Source of the DNA: Balanoglossus misakiensis | Taxonomy: Eukaryota > Hemichordata | Direction of reading: 5' to 3' | Assembly (NCBI GenBank): GCA_040954595.2 | Contig: CM082585.2 | Location: 5,704,001 to 5,768,000 of the forward strand | DNA: 64,000 nucleotides | Shown here: positions 13,201-23,804 of the stretch, in pieces | How positions within the stretch are numbered: the stretch's first letter is position 1 | Layout of the letters: each line of letters opens with the position of its first letter | Made by a program: the position numbers and the translations under genes | Notes under the pieces: model-generated | What the model saw: the letters and a program-made list of their open reading frames with translations, nothing else | Database searches by the model: none | Told to the model about the DNA's origin: nothing

Positions 13201-13901
13201 ATGCTTTTAACGCATTGATATTTAGGCAAAAATGACTTTTCATAGAAATCCCATTGTTATTAGTAAACGGACTTCTTACAATTCACACTGAATGATGCGC
13301 GTCTCTGTTTTCAAGGTAAGAAAATACAGGTATGGATTGCCATGAATAGGGACTGCCAGATTATACTTTTCTAATTATAGGTCGGCGAGAGCATTCACCC
13401 ATTAAAGTAATAACAACATCATGAATGCAATAGCTGTCGTGTATCTCATAAAATCGCTTTTACTGGTTGTATCGTGTTATTTCAAGGCCATGACGCGCGC
13501 ACACCTGAAGCAGTCTACTGTGTCGTGACAGACGCTGTCGTTACTGCCCTGCCAGTACACAAAGTCCATGTAACATTAATGAGTAATTAAAATAACTTAT
13601 AAAGGCTATCATCACCGTCTTTTCAGAGTATATATTGTCAACTCTGTCTGTCGCGCAGCACCTAGGCGTTAAGTACATGCAGTAGGATATATCAATAAAT
13701 TAAACTGAAATATGTAAATTTTGATACACGCGCCTGCATATTGTGGCGAGCGACGGGTATACGTACCTTTCCAGTCGCAAGCTGCAGACGTCTCGTCGCT
13801 CCCATCACTGCAGTCGGCAATGTCGTCGCACACTTTGCTACTGCAGAGTGTCGTCTGCCCTTCCAAACATTGTACTGCGGGGTAGCCATCGGAACATTGA
13901 C
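3323..13901 (-). CDS. Large LRP-like transmembrane receptor with mucin, HYR, Sushi and Cys-rich domains (5' exons missing)
   Basis: I assembled nineteen exons whose phases all agree: 13901-13767, 12608-12167, 11989-11849, 11643-11499, 11340-11196, 10830-10708, 10299-9891, 9745-9584, 9412-9295, 8994-8823, 8504-7566, 7441-7205, 6973-6767, 6447-6183, 6007-5790, 5452-5291, 5014-4853, 4543-4426 and 4220-3323 (stop). They encode about 1731 residues. The order is LDLa, YWTD propeller, EGF, second propeller, partial EGF, mucin region, HYR, CCP, a two-exon alpha/beta segment, ephrin-receptor-like Cys-rich repeats, one membrane helix and a cytoplasmic tail. LDLa and YWTD modules bind protein or lipoprotein ligands in LDL receptor relatives, so a cell-surface binding or endocytic role is likely; the ligand is unknown. 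The first exon enters in phase 1, so signal-peptide exons remain unfound to the right. I know no vertebrate orthologue with this domain order. Confidence 0.88.
4426..4543 (-). other. Transmembrane helix exon
   Basis: The exon encodes a hydrophobic helix (VTAISLGIVGVIILIILIAV), followed by the stop-transfer residues ATRKR, which continue as RRWRK across the splice. This fixes a type I topology with the long N-terminal part outside the cell. Confidence 0.9.
4853..5452 (-). other. Ephrin-receptor-like (GCC2/GCC3) Cys-rich repeats, two exons
   Basis: Exons 5452-5291 and 5014-4853 each give a 53-residue unit with paired cysteines and glycine turns: SCPKGTRTD...CESCPSGH and LCGPGTQSFYG...CSSCPEGYF. 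This matches the ephrin-receptor-like/TNFR-like Cys-rich family that sits near the membrane in SVEP1-type and related proteins. Both exons are 162 bases long with the same phase at each end, as expected from duplicated modules. Confidence 0.78.
5790..6447 (-). other. Unassigned two-exon alpha/beta segment with basic cleavage-like motifs
   Basis: Exons 6447-6183 and 6007-5790 encode about 160 residues between the CCP and the Cys-rich repeats. I see a strand (QIAISIVHLPF), a helix (FREEVLAAFLDAL), a CRRHAC pair, then the basic stretches GRRRQRRE and RGRTRRDA, a strand (VISLNFTIEAE), N-glycosylation sites and a second helix. The pattern is like a SEA domain or another ferredoxin-like fold, but I cannot name the family. 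The basic motifs fit furin-type processing. It ends in CSSGEISLGDGSC, the start of the Cys-rich region. Confidence 0.6.
6767..6973 (-). other. Sushi/CCP domain exon
   Basis: The exon encodes a module with cysteines in CCP order: RCPGLAPP at the start, then VCSVVCPDGYTLP, then the tryptophan in GQWAPGN and a closing PSC. Donor CGGA|GTAAGTC. It pairs with the HYR exon just before it. Confidence 0.85.
7205..7441 (-). other. HYR (hyalin repeat) domain exon
   Basis: The exon starts DIHPPNVEHC, has a central G-P-x-F strand and ends with the HYR pattern SAVTFRGCDSSGNCARC. HYR is an immunoglobulin-like adhesion fold found next to CCP domains in extracellular proteins such as SVEP1. Acceptor ATTGCAG, donor ATAG|GTGCGT. 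Confidence 0.8.
7566..8504 (-). other. Partial EGF-like module plus mucin-like Ser/Thr-rich exon
   Basis: One 939-base exon begins with a short four-cysteine EGF-like remnant (CFQSDCPGIC...GARCLPGEGF) after the second propeller. About 290 residues follow that are dominated by Thr, Ser, Pro and Ala with many TT and TTT runs, typical of O-glycosylated mucin stalks. There are also N-glycosylation sites. The stretch probably acts as a rigid spacer between the ligand-binding head and the HYR/CCP region. Alleles may differ in length here. Confidence 0.85.
8823..10299 (-). other. Second YWTD beta-propeller (four exons), ending at a GC splice donor
   Basis: Exons 10299-9891, 9745-9584, 9412-9295 and 8994-8823 encode about 286 residues with blades MLYYADHVGV, NIYWTDDVSN, RIYWIDSAKN and YLYWGDQRD. 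The last exon ends GCAG|GCAAGT, a non-canonical GC donor. It leaves phase 1, which is exactly what the next exon needs, while the nearest GT alternative (GTATAC, phase 0) would break the frame. Confidence 0.88.
10708..10830 (-). other. EGF-like domain exon
   Basis: A single exon carries six cysteines in the LDLR-type EGF pattern, with CDHLC and YQCVCSRGY. As in LDLR and LRP proteins it caps a YWTD propeller. Confidence 0.9.
11196..12608 (-). other. First YWTD six-blade beta-propeller (four exons)
   Basis: Exons 12608-12167, 11989-11849, 11643-11499 and 11340-11196 give about 290 residues with repeated propeller blades: LIFYADASRNRI, NVYWVDYRYKSI, HIYWSDCDED and RLYFLDKG, the first three with DxxxxxI-type ends. 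An N-glycosylation site (NLT) lies in the second exon. The propeller follows the LDLa module directly, without the EGF module usual in LRPs. Confidence 0.9.
13767..13901 (-). other. LDL-receptor class A domain exon
   Basis: One exon encodes a 40-residue module with six cysteines and the calcium-binding signature DCSDGSDE. The acceptor is TTTCTCAACAG and the donor AAAG|GTACGT. It is the only LDLa module visible in the window. LDLa modules fold around calcium and bind ligand through acidic residues. Confidence 0.92.
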
Positions 13902-15047
13902 CTGTTGAGAAACGAATACGGAGTGAATTCTGCGTAAATAAAGTGAACACCGTGCCTCTTGTTGCGGTATTTAGATGAAAAAGGTTGCTTAAATAGTCTG
14001 ACTCGGACAGGGAAAACTTACAATGCAAAAAGCACGTTTATTGCTAAAGACAAGCAATGTTGATAACTCAACCGCTGGAATCCAACTGGCGCGGAAAAAC
14101 TCAAAAAGTTGCAAATCAACACAAGGCGAACGTAATAACAAGCACAAATTGCTACATTTGAGAAGGCGAATCTAAACGTGATTGGGCAAAGGAAGGAAGT
14201 GCCTGATTGGTCGAAAGTGATCTCCATCAGGATCCGCATAAGAGTTTATATTTGTTCTCCGACAACCTTACCTTGCGAGTGGAAATCGGCATTGAACTAG
14301 AAGCGACGAAAAGTTTGCATACCGATTTCCCGCGCAAAGTGTGTGTATCACATGGCTGCAGACGCGCGATAATTTGTTCAGTTTATAAAGACATGTTTCC
14401 ATTATAAGTCTCACGGTCACCTATGCAAATGCAGCCACGGTTATATATAACGTTCATAACATAAAAAATTCATAACGCGTTTTCATCACTAGTGTTGTAT
14501 GAGGTCACGAAATGACAATAGACAATACCCGGGATTATAATCGACTTCCAAAAACACCTGTGATCACGGTGGAATTCTCGTGATTGATAGATACCGTCTA
14601 ATTGCCTTTCCCCATTTAACACGTTCAGCCTAAACACTGGGCAGTTGCCAACTTGAGAGACCTGCCAAAGAGAGACAAATTCGACACGATTTTGTAGAAT
14701 TTTTGGTCGTTCATTCTCTGGAATGACGTGTCACTACGTTAACCTGCCCGTCCTTTCCAACCTGTGCGATTTGCATTATATCAATTATGTAGTGACATTT
14801 TCCCAGTGCATGCCCCTGTCAAACTACCACCATGTTTTGTGTCATTGATCCTGCGGCAGTATATATATATATATCTTCCAACGAAATGAACGCAAACTAC
14901 AATCATAATTTGTAGGCGACCAGCTGGTCATCTCTCTTGCGGTGACCTGTATACATAAACGAGTTGAAAAATGAGAGAATACCATTCCTAAAAGTGTGCG
15001 CACATACAGTAATACTAAACATATCCCTATCTAAAAACTCAATTAGC

Positions 15048-15366
15048 TATGTATGTATGTATGTATGTATGTATGTATGTATGTATGTATGTATGTATGT
15101 ATGTATGTATGTATGTATGTATGTATGTATGTATGTATGTATGTATGTATGTATGTATGTATGTATGTATGTATGTATGTATGTATGTATGTATGTATGT
15201 ATGTATGTATGTATGTATGTATGTATGTATGTATGTATGTATGTATGTATGTATGTATGTATGTATGTATGTATGTATGTATGTATGTATGTATGTATGT
15301 ATGTATGTATGTATGTATGTATGTATGTATGTATGTATGTATGTATGTATGTATGTATGTATGTAT
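15048..15366. repeat. Perfect (TATG)n microsatellite, 319 bp
   Basis: About 79 uninterrupted TATG units with no base change that I can see. All open frames across it (Met-Tyr-Val-Cys, or His-Thr-Tyr-Ile on the other strand) are repeat artefacts. The lack of interruptions suggests a young or unstable array. Confidence 0.98.
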
Positions 15367-16288
15367 ACACGCGGAAATTGCTCTTCTTAAATGTGTATAA
15401 ATACATCCACTGTGCGTAATACACGACTTTAAAATGTACATCGTCAAAACATATGTTGCCAGCAAAATCCACATATTTTTTTCTTTTGAAATGTCATTTA
15501 ATTCATTGTAAAAATGATTTGATGAACTTTCCTGCACGATAAAGACATCTGTAGACAATCCACATTGCTATTTTTGAATTTTACAATCGACTGTAAAGTT
15601 GAAAAAAAATATGACGTCATGTTACTGTAACAGAAAAAAGAAAAACGGGTTTTTGAAAATATCGACAGTATTTCTTTCGGCAGGCAAGCGGCAAAATCAT
15701 GTATGTGAGACTTATTATGGCATTTAAAATATTGAAGACATGTACAAATGGTGTCATTACGAGCATAGTTCAAAACGGCATGTTTAAATATGTACATAAC
15801 CTGTTCCTGCATGTTAGCAAATGCTATGTTGGCAGACTTATTGCCAAATTAAATACAATGTTTGGTAATTGAATGTTGTGATTCACAACAATTGGCCAGC
15901 TGTGATATAATAGTTGTCAAATAATGCACCATGCTAACTGTCTTTAAGAGCAAACTGTTTATTGGATTAAATGCTTTGGGTGTGGTGTTCTGGTTTTTAA
16001 AGTACATCGACCGTTTGCTGAAGTGATGTTTGCACGATAATTTGTGACTGTATGCATTGTATGACAGACTAAGGAGCGCAAACAAATAACAAAACCAGCT
16101 GGCGTTGAAATGTATGTGTTTTTATTCACGGCCGTGTAAACATCATTACGGAGCAATCATGTGTATACCTGCCCATAGTCACGAATGAAATTGAGACTCA
16201 CGTACCTAAATGAATTTTGTCTCTCTCTGTTGTTATTTTCTCTCATACATATTCGTCACGTCACAAAACTCGCGCTTTACCTAGCCGG

Positions 16289-16390
16289 CACGAAAATATG
16301 GCACGGAGCTTAGCGTTCTGGGGGCGAAGGACAAGCGAGTCCATGGAAAGGACGACAATCCGTTCAAAATGTCAAAGGAAATTGAGTCCG
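16289..16390 (+). other. Weak exon-like open stretch, unrecognised
   Basis: After a polypyrimidine-like run and TAG at about 16285, one frame reads KYGTELSVLGAKDKRVHGKD and on to SKEIESDIISLNAVF before any stop. It has a protein-like composition but no family I know and no strong donor. It could be an exon, a pseudogene scrap or chance. Confidence 0.12.
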
Positions 16391-17451
16391 ACATCATCAG
16401 CTTAAATGCCGTGTTTGTCGTCAGATTCTTAGCGACACATTGTTTCCATGTATAAAATGGTTAGAAGTCGCATGCGTGCATATTGTGGTAGAACGACAAC
16501 TCCATAATCGCCTGTGGTGGATAAAGATTTCTAAGCTGTCAATTTTGAATTTTAGTGCAGTAAATAGATTTTTCTGCTGACAGATAATAATTTCAGCACA
16601 CAGAGATTTAACCTTGCGAACTCTATTCATTTGGACATTAGTGTGCGGGAGTAATCAATCGAATTAGAATGGTATTGAAAAAGAATTGACGTTGCTTTAT
16701 TGCGGTCATGTCTCATCAAAATGTACCAGGAAGTTTTTATAGTAAAATAATAAGTTTTTTATGTATTGTTTATAAAAACATGTTACGAAGAGACATTCTT
16801 GTAAGTCTCGTCCATGAGAATGATTGTATTTATAACACTTTATCGAACTGCACACATATTGCTGCAATACGCTTGTTTTACTTCTAAAATCAAACTAATC
16901 TGGGACTATTTTAAAACGGCGAAAAACATACATCATATCAGGTTTAAATATTTAAAGTTTTCTACCTCCAATATGACCTCCATTTCTTCATTCGCATGAC
17001 ATTATAATATACATGTATTCAATATACAGAGAGAATTCAAAGTAAACATACTTGAATACGGCTATTTTTGTCGTTTGTGGACGTCATAATTGCCTACCAC
17101 CAATTTTCTTAATTGCGTTTAGAATAACCTCACGATACTGTGCAAGGCCACCGTGACCGGGTAGAGGACAGCATATTGACCTTGGTGTTCAATTAACTGG
17201 CCAATGCTCAATGGTGTCACGCCAGCTCAAAGATACTGTGTTTGTGGATGCGATGTTTATAATTCTCTCAGGATTAAGCAGTTTAAAGGAATAAGCATCT
17301 TTATGGCGATATATTATACCCATAACGTTGGCTTCGCTTGCTGCATATACAGACCAAACGAACAACTTGTATCTTTAACATTATGACGTCATAATGTGTG
17401 ATGGGTACCATAAATTACGTGTATGCACCTAAACGAAAATCTTCTATTACA

Positions 17452-17580
17452 GCGAGTGGAAACCTACACTGAAGACTCGGCCATGTTCATGGACGAGAAT
17501 CTGCTGTCGTCTGGTGTATTTCTGCACAATACCAAGTATGGACTGCGCATAATCAGGACTCGCCTAACGGAAACTACTAA
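17452..17580 (+). other. Weak exon-like open stretch behind a good acceptor, unrecognised
   Basis: A strong acceptor (CTTCTATTACAG) precedes a frame reading RVETYTEDSAMFMDENLLSS and on. No clear donor or family is visible. It could belong with the similar stretch at 16.3 kb on the same strand. Confidence 0.12.
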
Positions 17581-18364
17581 TGGCGCAATTTCCCCCTCAA
17601 ATCCTTTATTTGACAGTGCAGAAATTTATTCACTTCCGAACACCTGTCGTCTCCCCGCCTACAATGTCCAGGGTTCCTGGAGTTAGTCAAAATATCTGAG
17701 ATTCCGGTGTAGACTTGCGGCTGGAGATTTCCGACCGACAATGATGGTAGTGCAACAAATTCTTTACAGTGATAATTTTCCCGCGAGTTTTGCGAATTAA
17801 GATGGCGGTGCATGTTACGTGCGCCATTTTCAGTACGTCTCATCAAAACAACGTTTCTATGCATTCCCGAGAGAAAAGAGTACCCGCACAGTTTCTTCTT
17901 CTAAAGGAACGCACGGATTTTTTTAGTCGTGGGCACTGCGAGTTGTCTGACTTCTATTCATCGCCCGAGTGGTATCGCCATGACCACACCCTTTTAATAC
18001 TCAGTACAAAGGACCCCGCGTTCGGGACCACACTTAGGATCAATATAAAATGTAGTTCTCTTTATCGCTGAAAAAGCAGTCACTTCTACTTTTAAGCCGC
18101 CATTCTGACATTCCTGTTAACGCACCCACTTTTTCGTGTAAATTTGTTTATCCCCGGATCAAAATAGGCATGAGTTCACGGGTGACGTCAACTGTTTCGG
18201 GAGCCGGGGACAGTAGACGGTCTTGTCTGTAAATGTCAACCATATAAAGAGACTCCGCAAAGATTTATGGCACCGTCGCAAATAAGCGATGTCCTGAGCG
18301 TGCGAGTTGGGATCGAAACAGTGGTCGATCTAAGCGTAGTCATTGTCTATCACTGAACATTTCT

Positions 18365-18397
18365 TGTCTGTCTGTCTGTCTGTCTGACTGTCTGTCT
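18365..18397. repeat. (TCTG)n short repeat
   Basis: About eight tetranucleotide units with one change. Confidence 0.85.
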
Positions 18398-18779
18398 TAA
18401 ATGACTTATTTGCATAAAATTAATTTAAGTTTTTCACTGAGCACTATAGAGGTACTGCACCAAATTGGCCCACGCGTATGAAATATAGCTTTTCGCATAA
18501 ATGCATATGTATTAAGACATTTTTTGTTTCTTATCAATAACAGCAAATTTACGTATCAATGGCAAAACATTGCGATTTGTAATTTTATTCTCAGTATTAA
18601 CGTCCTTGATGTTCATTGTGAAAAGAGAAATTTCAATAAAAGTGTTAGCAAACCAAGAATAAGGATCAACGGGAAATTTCAGGAAAGTTGCGTACGAGGA
18701 AATAAGTAACAAGACACCAAAGATCCAGGTGGAAGTGAGTTGCGCGCTCGTGTCAGCGACCACTTCGTTTAGAGTATAA

Positions 18780-18898
18780 ACACCCGGAACAATCTGTGGC
18801 ATCGGGTTACTCCATAACGGTCCACTGGGTCGCCACAAATATTCGGGAGCTGTGTTTGTTTGCGCTTCACCTGGCTCTCCATTTCGCATCCACACCGC
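18780..18898 (-). other. Weak exon-like open stretch, unrecognised
   Basis: On the minus strand an acceptor-like TGGTATTTCTCCAG is followed by VWMRNGEPGEAQTNTAPEYL and a further proline-rich run. The frame continues into a hydrophobic segment (FGVLLLISSYATFLKF). The donor is weak and no family is recognised. Confidence 0.12.
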
Positions 18899-21580
18899 TG
18901 GAGAAATACCACACCGAATTACCTTTCAGGCGAGAAGCGTGAAACGTGAATGGGCATGCATGGCGACTTTAAAACACCCCTTTGCGGACACGCCATACAT
19001 TCTGTTACCGGATACGTTTTGTAATTGCCAATTCTATAGCCTTGCAAGCTCCATGCCGTAACTTGCAATGTTACTGTAACAGTATTAAGCTGAAATGTGC
19101 ATGTACACATAATTCATTGTACATGTATACCAGAAACCAAACCTAGGAAAATCACACATTTAAGTGTCTGTCTGTCTGTCTGTGTTTGTAAGTCAGTCTG
19201 TCCCGCTATGTGCACTACGTAATACGATAGTTATTTTGGTACGGACAACAGGTGTAGACCTGAACATTTACTCCACAGTTTCGCTGTTTATTTTTACATC
19301 TTGCTTGCTGAATAAATTGGATTTATTGCATGCCTGTATTTGTCTCCTATAATTCGAAATGGGTTGGGTGTGCCCAATCCAAAAGTTATTTTTGTCGAAT
19401 TGTGCAAATTCGAGCTCAAAAAGTCAAGGGTCGACATGTTTAATAGAAATACTGAGAAACAGTTTTTCACATTTTTGTATAATTATTATTAAACTGCCCA
19501 TAATACCAACCATCCATGTCAATGATTTTTAATAAGTTGATGGAAATTAAATAAAAGACCTTTGTAATGGATAATTATGTTTGTCATTGCAAATTATAAC
19601 AAATTTGAGTTGATTATTTTGCGTGGAGCGCGCGGGCATAGAAAGTACTGGCACCAACGATGTAGAGGAGCTGGCAGGTGGCTCGCTGAGAACAGTCAAA
19701 CCTGGAAAAAATGTGGAAAGAAGGGGGGGGGTCGAGAAACTGGTGTGGTAATATTTAAGGCGGGAATCGTCCACTGAAACTGAGCGCTGTTTGTGACGAT
19801 TGTCGTCTGCGTGACAGGTCGAAAAGTGAGAGCAGTCACAATGCAGCTCTGCGCGAGTGAGTGACGCGGCCTCGAACGGGGATGAACTCTGTGAGTCGAG
19901 CGCTGTGTAAATACCGCCAGATACTCGAATGAACGTTAGCAAAAGCAGGGCTTGGCAAACCCAATAGAAAAAGCGGAACCAGTTTGTCAAATATTGATCA
20001 TATACATGTACGCAGGAGGTTGAATTCACTGGCTTTTGGACAAAACATTCTCAGGCTGGTGACGCAGCACACAGTGAATAGAAGTGTATCACCCATGTGT
20101 ATTGAACAAACGATGCCTAGCCTAGCCCGCAGTCGTTTACAGAAAAGTTCACCCACAAAGACACCGGGCAGACCAACATAAACGTTCACAGGGAGTCGAC
20201 GTTCTCGAAAAGGGCCTATTATGTTTTGACATGACTCTCGACTGTGCACCGTTTGTTGTTGTTTGTAAACAACACGGCGCACCCAACTTTGAATACAGTA
20301 TGCGTAATGGCTGTTCCGAGCCGCGTGACACGAGCAATACAAACAGCTATCCTAACACTCTAATGAAAAATTCACGATGAAATCGAGTCGTGAAAGCCGA
20401 TGACAAGCATTCTAATCGTCGAACAGTTGGGTTATCCAAGCTGGAACCCATTGTTCTGTTAGTATACATATACATTATACTCGTCACGATAGTGATTTCA
20501 TCGACCGTGGCTGGCCACAGTTATTTTAACCGTATTATATCCATTTAGAGTAAAACTACACCAATTTATAAAGATCAACGGCAACAGCGTCATTGACCGA
20601 CCGATAATTATATATTGGGTGCTCGATACTATATTTTAAATGATTTCATTTCATTTCACACAGTATATTAATGTCTGTGCATCGATGTACATGTACATCC
20701 ATATATTATTTTTAATAATACAGTACATCAAAGCACGTGATTATATTTTTTTCAGGCCATGGTATATGTTGATATCACTCACCTTCGATTTGGTTCGTCT
20801 GTGTGCACAGTATACATACATTGGTGATTAAAAACGGAATTACATGTTGTAGCCTCATTATGTCTGGTTATGCTTGGACGGCATGGGACGGGTCCGTTAC
20901 GACGTGAACTTGGAGTTGGTTTGGGGGCACCGGCTGCCTTTGGACAGTATAAAACTCGTCTGCGTTACGGGATGGGAGGTAGGGGGTCGCGGGGACGGTC
21001 AAAACGCACGGCGGAGGATAAGAACGGTATTTTCCTGTTCGTCATAGCATGGCCCACGCTGCAACTGGAAGTGAAGTGCTGTTTCATGTAAGCGAGTCCC
21101 CGCTCGCTCTGTGCAAGACCAACGCACCGCACCAGTTGAACATTCAAATGCCGCCTTTTGTTATGTCGCCACAACACCACCGCCAGCGCTTTTAATGCTA
21201 ATACACACCAGGTCACTCAGGTCAGCGTGTCGTCGTCACTGTATCGACTGCGCACAAGCGGCACATCCCTCCGGTCGAGACCACGAACAGTCAGACTGGG
21301 ATATATTCACTGAGAGGAATGACCTCATCGACAACCTGTTGATGGGCGTCGGCCGCAACCGTTAATTATGTCGCGAGAGTTGCGTGTTAGCACAAGAGCG
21401 CCGCATATGCTCGATCACATTTTCCATCTATTTGAAGCGTTGTAATATTTTTGTTTGATTTAAACAGGGCACTGTCTCTTCATATATAAGACAACTTCCC
21501 TTTGCACATATTCCTGTTATGTAATTCGGCTTCAAATTCTTAATGTACCAGCATTGATCACATATAGGAATTTCTTTTTA

Positions 21581-21581
<1 letters not shown>

Positions 21582-21615
<34 letters not shown>
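21582..21615. repeat. (AAT)n repeat followed by T and G homopolymers
   Basis: About eleven AAT units, then a T9 and a G9 run to about 21637. Confidence 0.9.
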
Positions 21616-21616
<1 letters not shown>

Positions 21617-21882
21617 TTTTTTTTTTGGGGGGGGGGTGACATGCTTGTCCTGGATGCATGAAAAAATAACATTATTTGAGAACGGTTTACACTACACACC
21701 GTGTAAATGTACTATAGTGTTCTTCTGTTCCGCGTGGGACCTGTATATAGCATTAATAAAAACTCAATACAATGGAGACGATGCTACCGCTGGTAATATG
21801 ATGGCATTTTTATGTGAAATACATCTTAAAAAACGCGAGCAATTTTCAAGCTGAAACGAGACGAAAGCCGGACGGGAACATT

Positions 21883-21970
<88 letters not shown>
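21883..21970. repeat. (ACA)n microsatellite
   Basis: About 29 perfect units. The poly-Thr frame across it is an artefact. A near-identical array lies in the transporter intron at 44.16 kb. Confidence 0.95.
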
Positions 21971-22823
21971 GGACGACGACTGTTTTTTTTAACAGTGACG
22001 TTAAAGCAGAGCTATTTTTAAATCAGTAAACGTCAACGCAACCCGCAATTTTCTTGTTTACGATGCAACAAATACGAACGCAATTCCGGCAACGATCATA
22101 GCTTACATCCCTTTAAAGGCCTATGAACTTGACCTCTCTTAAAATATACTGACCTTAAATGTCCACTTTTCCTTAATAGTTTTTAAAATTATGCCTGCAT
22201 GTATTACATAATTACTCAAAGTTGCTAGCTTCTGGCAGGTTGCTGAATACATAATTTCACATGCAATAAAATCGTGTCAGAATCTGTGTATGATATTAAC
22301 TGCACCATATATAGCCGCCTTGACGGACCATGAATTCATCCAATTATACGATGATTCATAATACTGCTGGTCGGTGCCCTGTGAAGAAATCACATATGGA
22401 CGGCGTTACAAATTACAAAAGATTGTGTCAGCAGTAGTGTTGAGGGCGCACTGTAACAAAACTCATCCTGGTGTACCCAGACACGGGGGGTACGCACGCA
22501 GGCAAGTGTACGATACGTTTTTGACAGTGAGTTGTCAATGTTTTCACCGTTGTGAGGGGATGTTTATCAATCATCCACTAATTGTTAGCACTTATGCAGA
22601 GAACCTTCACGCGTTATTAAGAGCTAATGCAACATGGCACCCTTTCGGGGGAAGTAGAAAATGTACAGTATATCGATTGAAAGAGGGCATGAAAGAAATG
22701 CGTTTTATCGCATATGGGTTTGTGACGCAAACATTTTTCCATTCACCGAGGTCCACGTACTCGTAGCCATGTTCGTCTGTATGACGTTTTGTGTTCAAGT
22801 CTTTTCTAATTTTCATTTATTTT

Positions 22824-22968
22824 TTGGTCTCCGAGGAGACTTCAAAAATTGCTGCAGCCGACGGTATTTCACGTCGTCAGAGCGGGGTATTGGTGGTAAG
22901 TTTTCAACTAGCAATAATCACGCCTCGGATAGACCTCATTGGCTATGATATCGCCTCTGCGCAAAGAT
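22824..22968 (-). ncRNA. U4 spliceosomal snRNA, copy 1
   Basis: Read on the minus strand from 22968, the 145-base stretch matches U4 snRNA along its whole length: 5' ATCTTTGCGCAG, the kink-turn stem-loop (AGCCAATGAGG...CCGAGGCG) that binds the 15.5K protein, the U6-pairing stem I region (GATTATTGCTA), the AATACCCCGC block, the central GACG...CGTC hairpin, the Sm site AATTTTTGA and a 3' hairpin with a CTCG loop. U4 pairs with U6 in the U4/U6.U5 tri-snRNP. The kink-turn loop UCUAU is closer to human U4 than the loop in copy 2. All functional elements look intact, so this is probably a gene rather than a pseudogene. Confidence 0.93.
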
Positions 22969-23029
22969 AATTAATGAGTGTGCGCGGAATGCGTCTATGT
23001 CAAAGGCACCATAACTTTATGTGCAGTTG
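22969..23029 (-). promoter_or_regulatory. Conserved 61-bp snRNA promoter block upstream of U4 copy 1
   Basis: These bases are nearly identical to those upstream of U4 copy 2, while sequence farther out is unrelated. On the gene strand the block holds GCACATAAAGTTATGGTGCC at about -56 to -37, where the proximal sequence element of Pol II snRNA genes lies. Calling it the PSE is inference from position and conservation. Confidence 0.6.
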
Positions 23030-23659
23030 GGTTGCAGAAAACTGTATAGTGGATGCAATGTATACAACGTTATACATTGATATGCAAATAGTTAGTATGC
23101 AAAAACGCCCTCTACCAATTCCAAACCCTGAAATTTTGTTTGTTTGTTTGGTTGTCTGGCTATCTGTCTGTCGGTATGTCTGTACGTTTAGGTCAATAGT
23201 CAGAAAAATCAATATCAATGATAAACTTTGAATACATATATTGTGGAATTCTATAGGTATACTATTTTTCACGCAATTACGACCAAGAGATATGTACTAC
23301 TTTATAATCAGTAGTATTGCTAAGTTTTGGCGTACACATATTATTGGCGCACACCCCAAAATATGGCCGCCAGTGCACAGCTAATTGCTTGGTCGCGCGT
23401 CGTTTTCCCTTCGTATTGTGTGTGGTAAATGGCAAATGTGAAAGAGAAAAATATTCTAAGACTGTAAATGGACACGTATTCAGTGAAATCTCCTGTATAT
23501 CAAGTCATGTAAGAATGGTCGTTTGGTCAATCGCGTCTTGTAAATCACTCACTGGAAATTTCGGATGCCGCAGTTTGCTTAGAAAGGAGAAAAAACAAAA
23601 TGTCCATGATATACCTGTTAATAAATTATAAACTTTTGCCTATTTTTCCATTTAAGATA

Positions 23660-23804
23660 TTGGTCTCCGAGAAGACCTCAAAAATTGCTGCAGCCGACGA
23701 TATTTCACGTCGTCAGAGCGGGGTATTGGTGGTAAGTTTTCAACTAGCAATAATCACGCCTCGGTTAGACCTCATTGGCTATGATATCGCCTCTGCGCAA
23801 AGAT
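23660..23804 (-). ncRNA. U4 spliceosomal snRNA, copy 2
   Basis: A second 145-base U4 gene lies 836 bases to the right of copy 1 in the same orientation. It has the same elements: 5' ATCTTTGCGCAG, kink-turn (loop UCUAA), stem I region, central hairpin, Sm site AATTTTTGA and a 3' hairpin GGTCTT-CTCG-GAGACC. It differs from copy 1 at a handful of positions, mostly in loops or in pairs kept by wobble. One change makes the central hairpin ATCGTC, where copy 1 has ACCGTC. Confidence 0.93.

Larger units (their letters stand above)
13902..22823. other. Mostly non-coding stretch; should hold the missing 5' exons of the receptor
   Basis: No further LDLa, EGF or YWTD exon was seen on the minus strand. 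Contents recognised are the TATG array at 15048-15366, small TCTG, AAT and ACA repeats, and three weak exon-like stretches at 16.3, 17.45 and 18.8 kb described separately. The receptor's promoter and signal-peptide exon could lie anywhere here. Confidence 0.3.

Noticed and set aside
15048-15366. Array resembling a CRISPR or satellite at first sight
   Set aside because: It is a plain tetranucleotide repeat without spacers, in a eukaryotic genome.
19547-20029. Minus-strand frame with a signal-peptide-like run (ALLLLTFIRVSG)
   Set aside because: It has no ATG in frame at its start (GTG only) and no donor matching the receptor's next phase.
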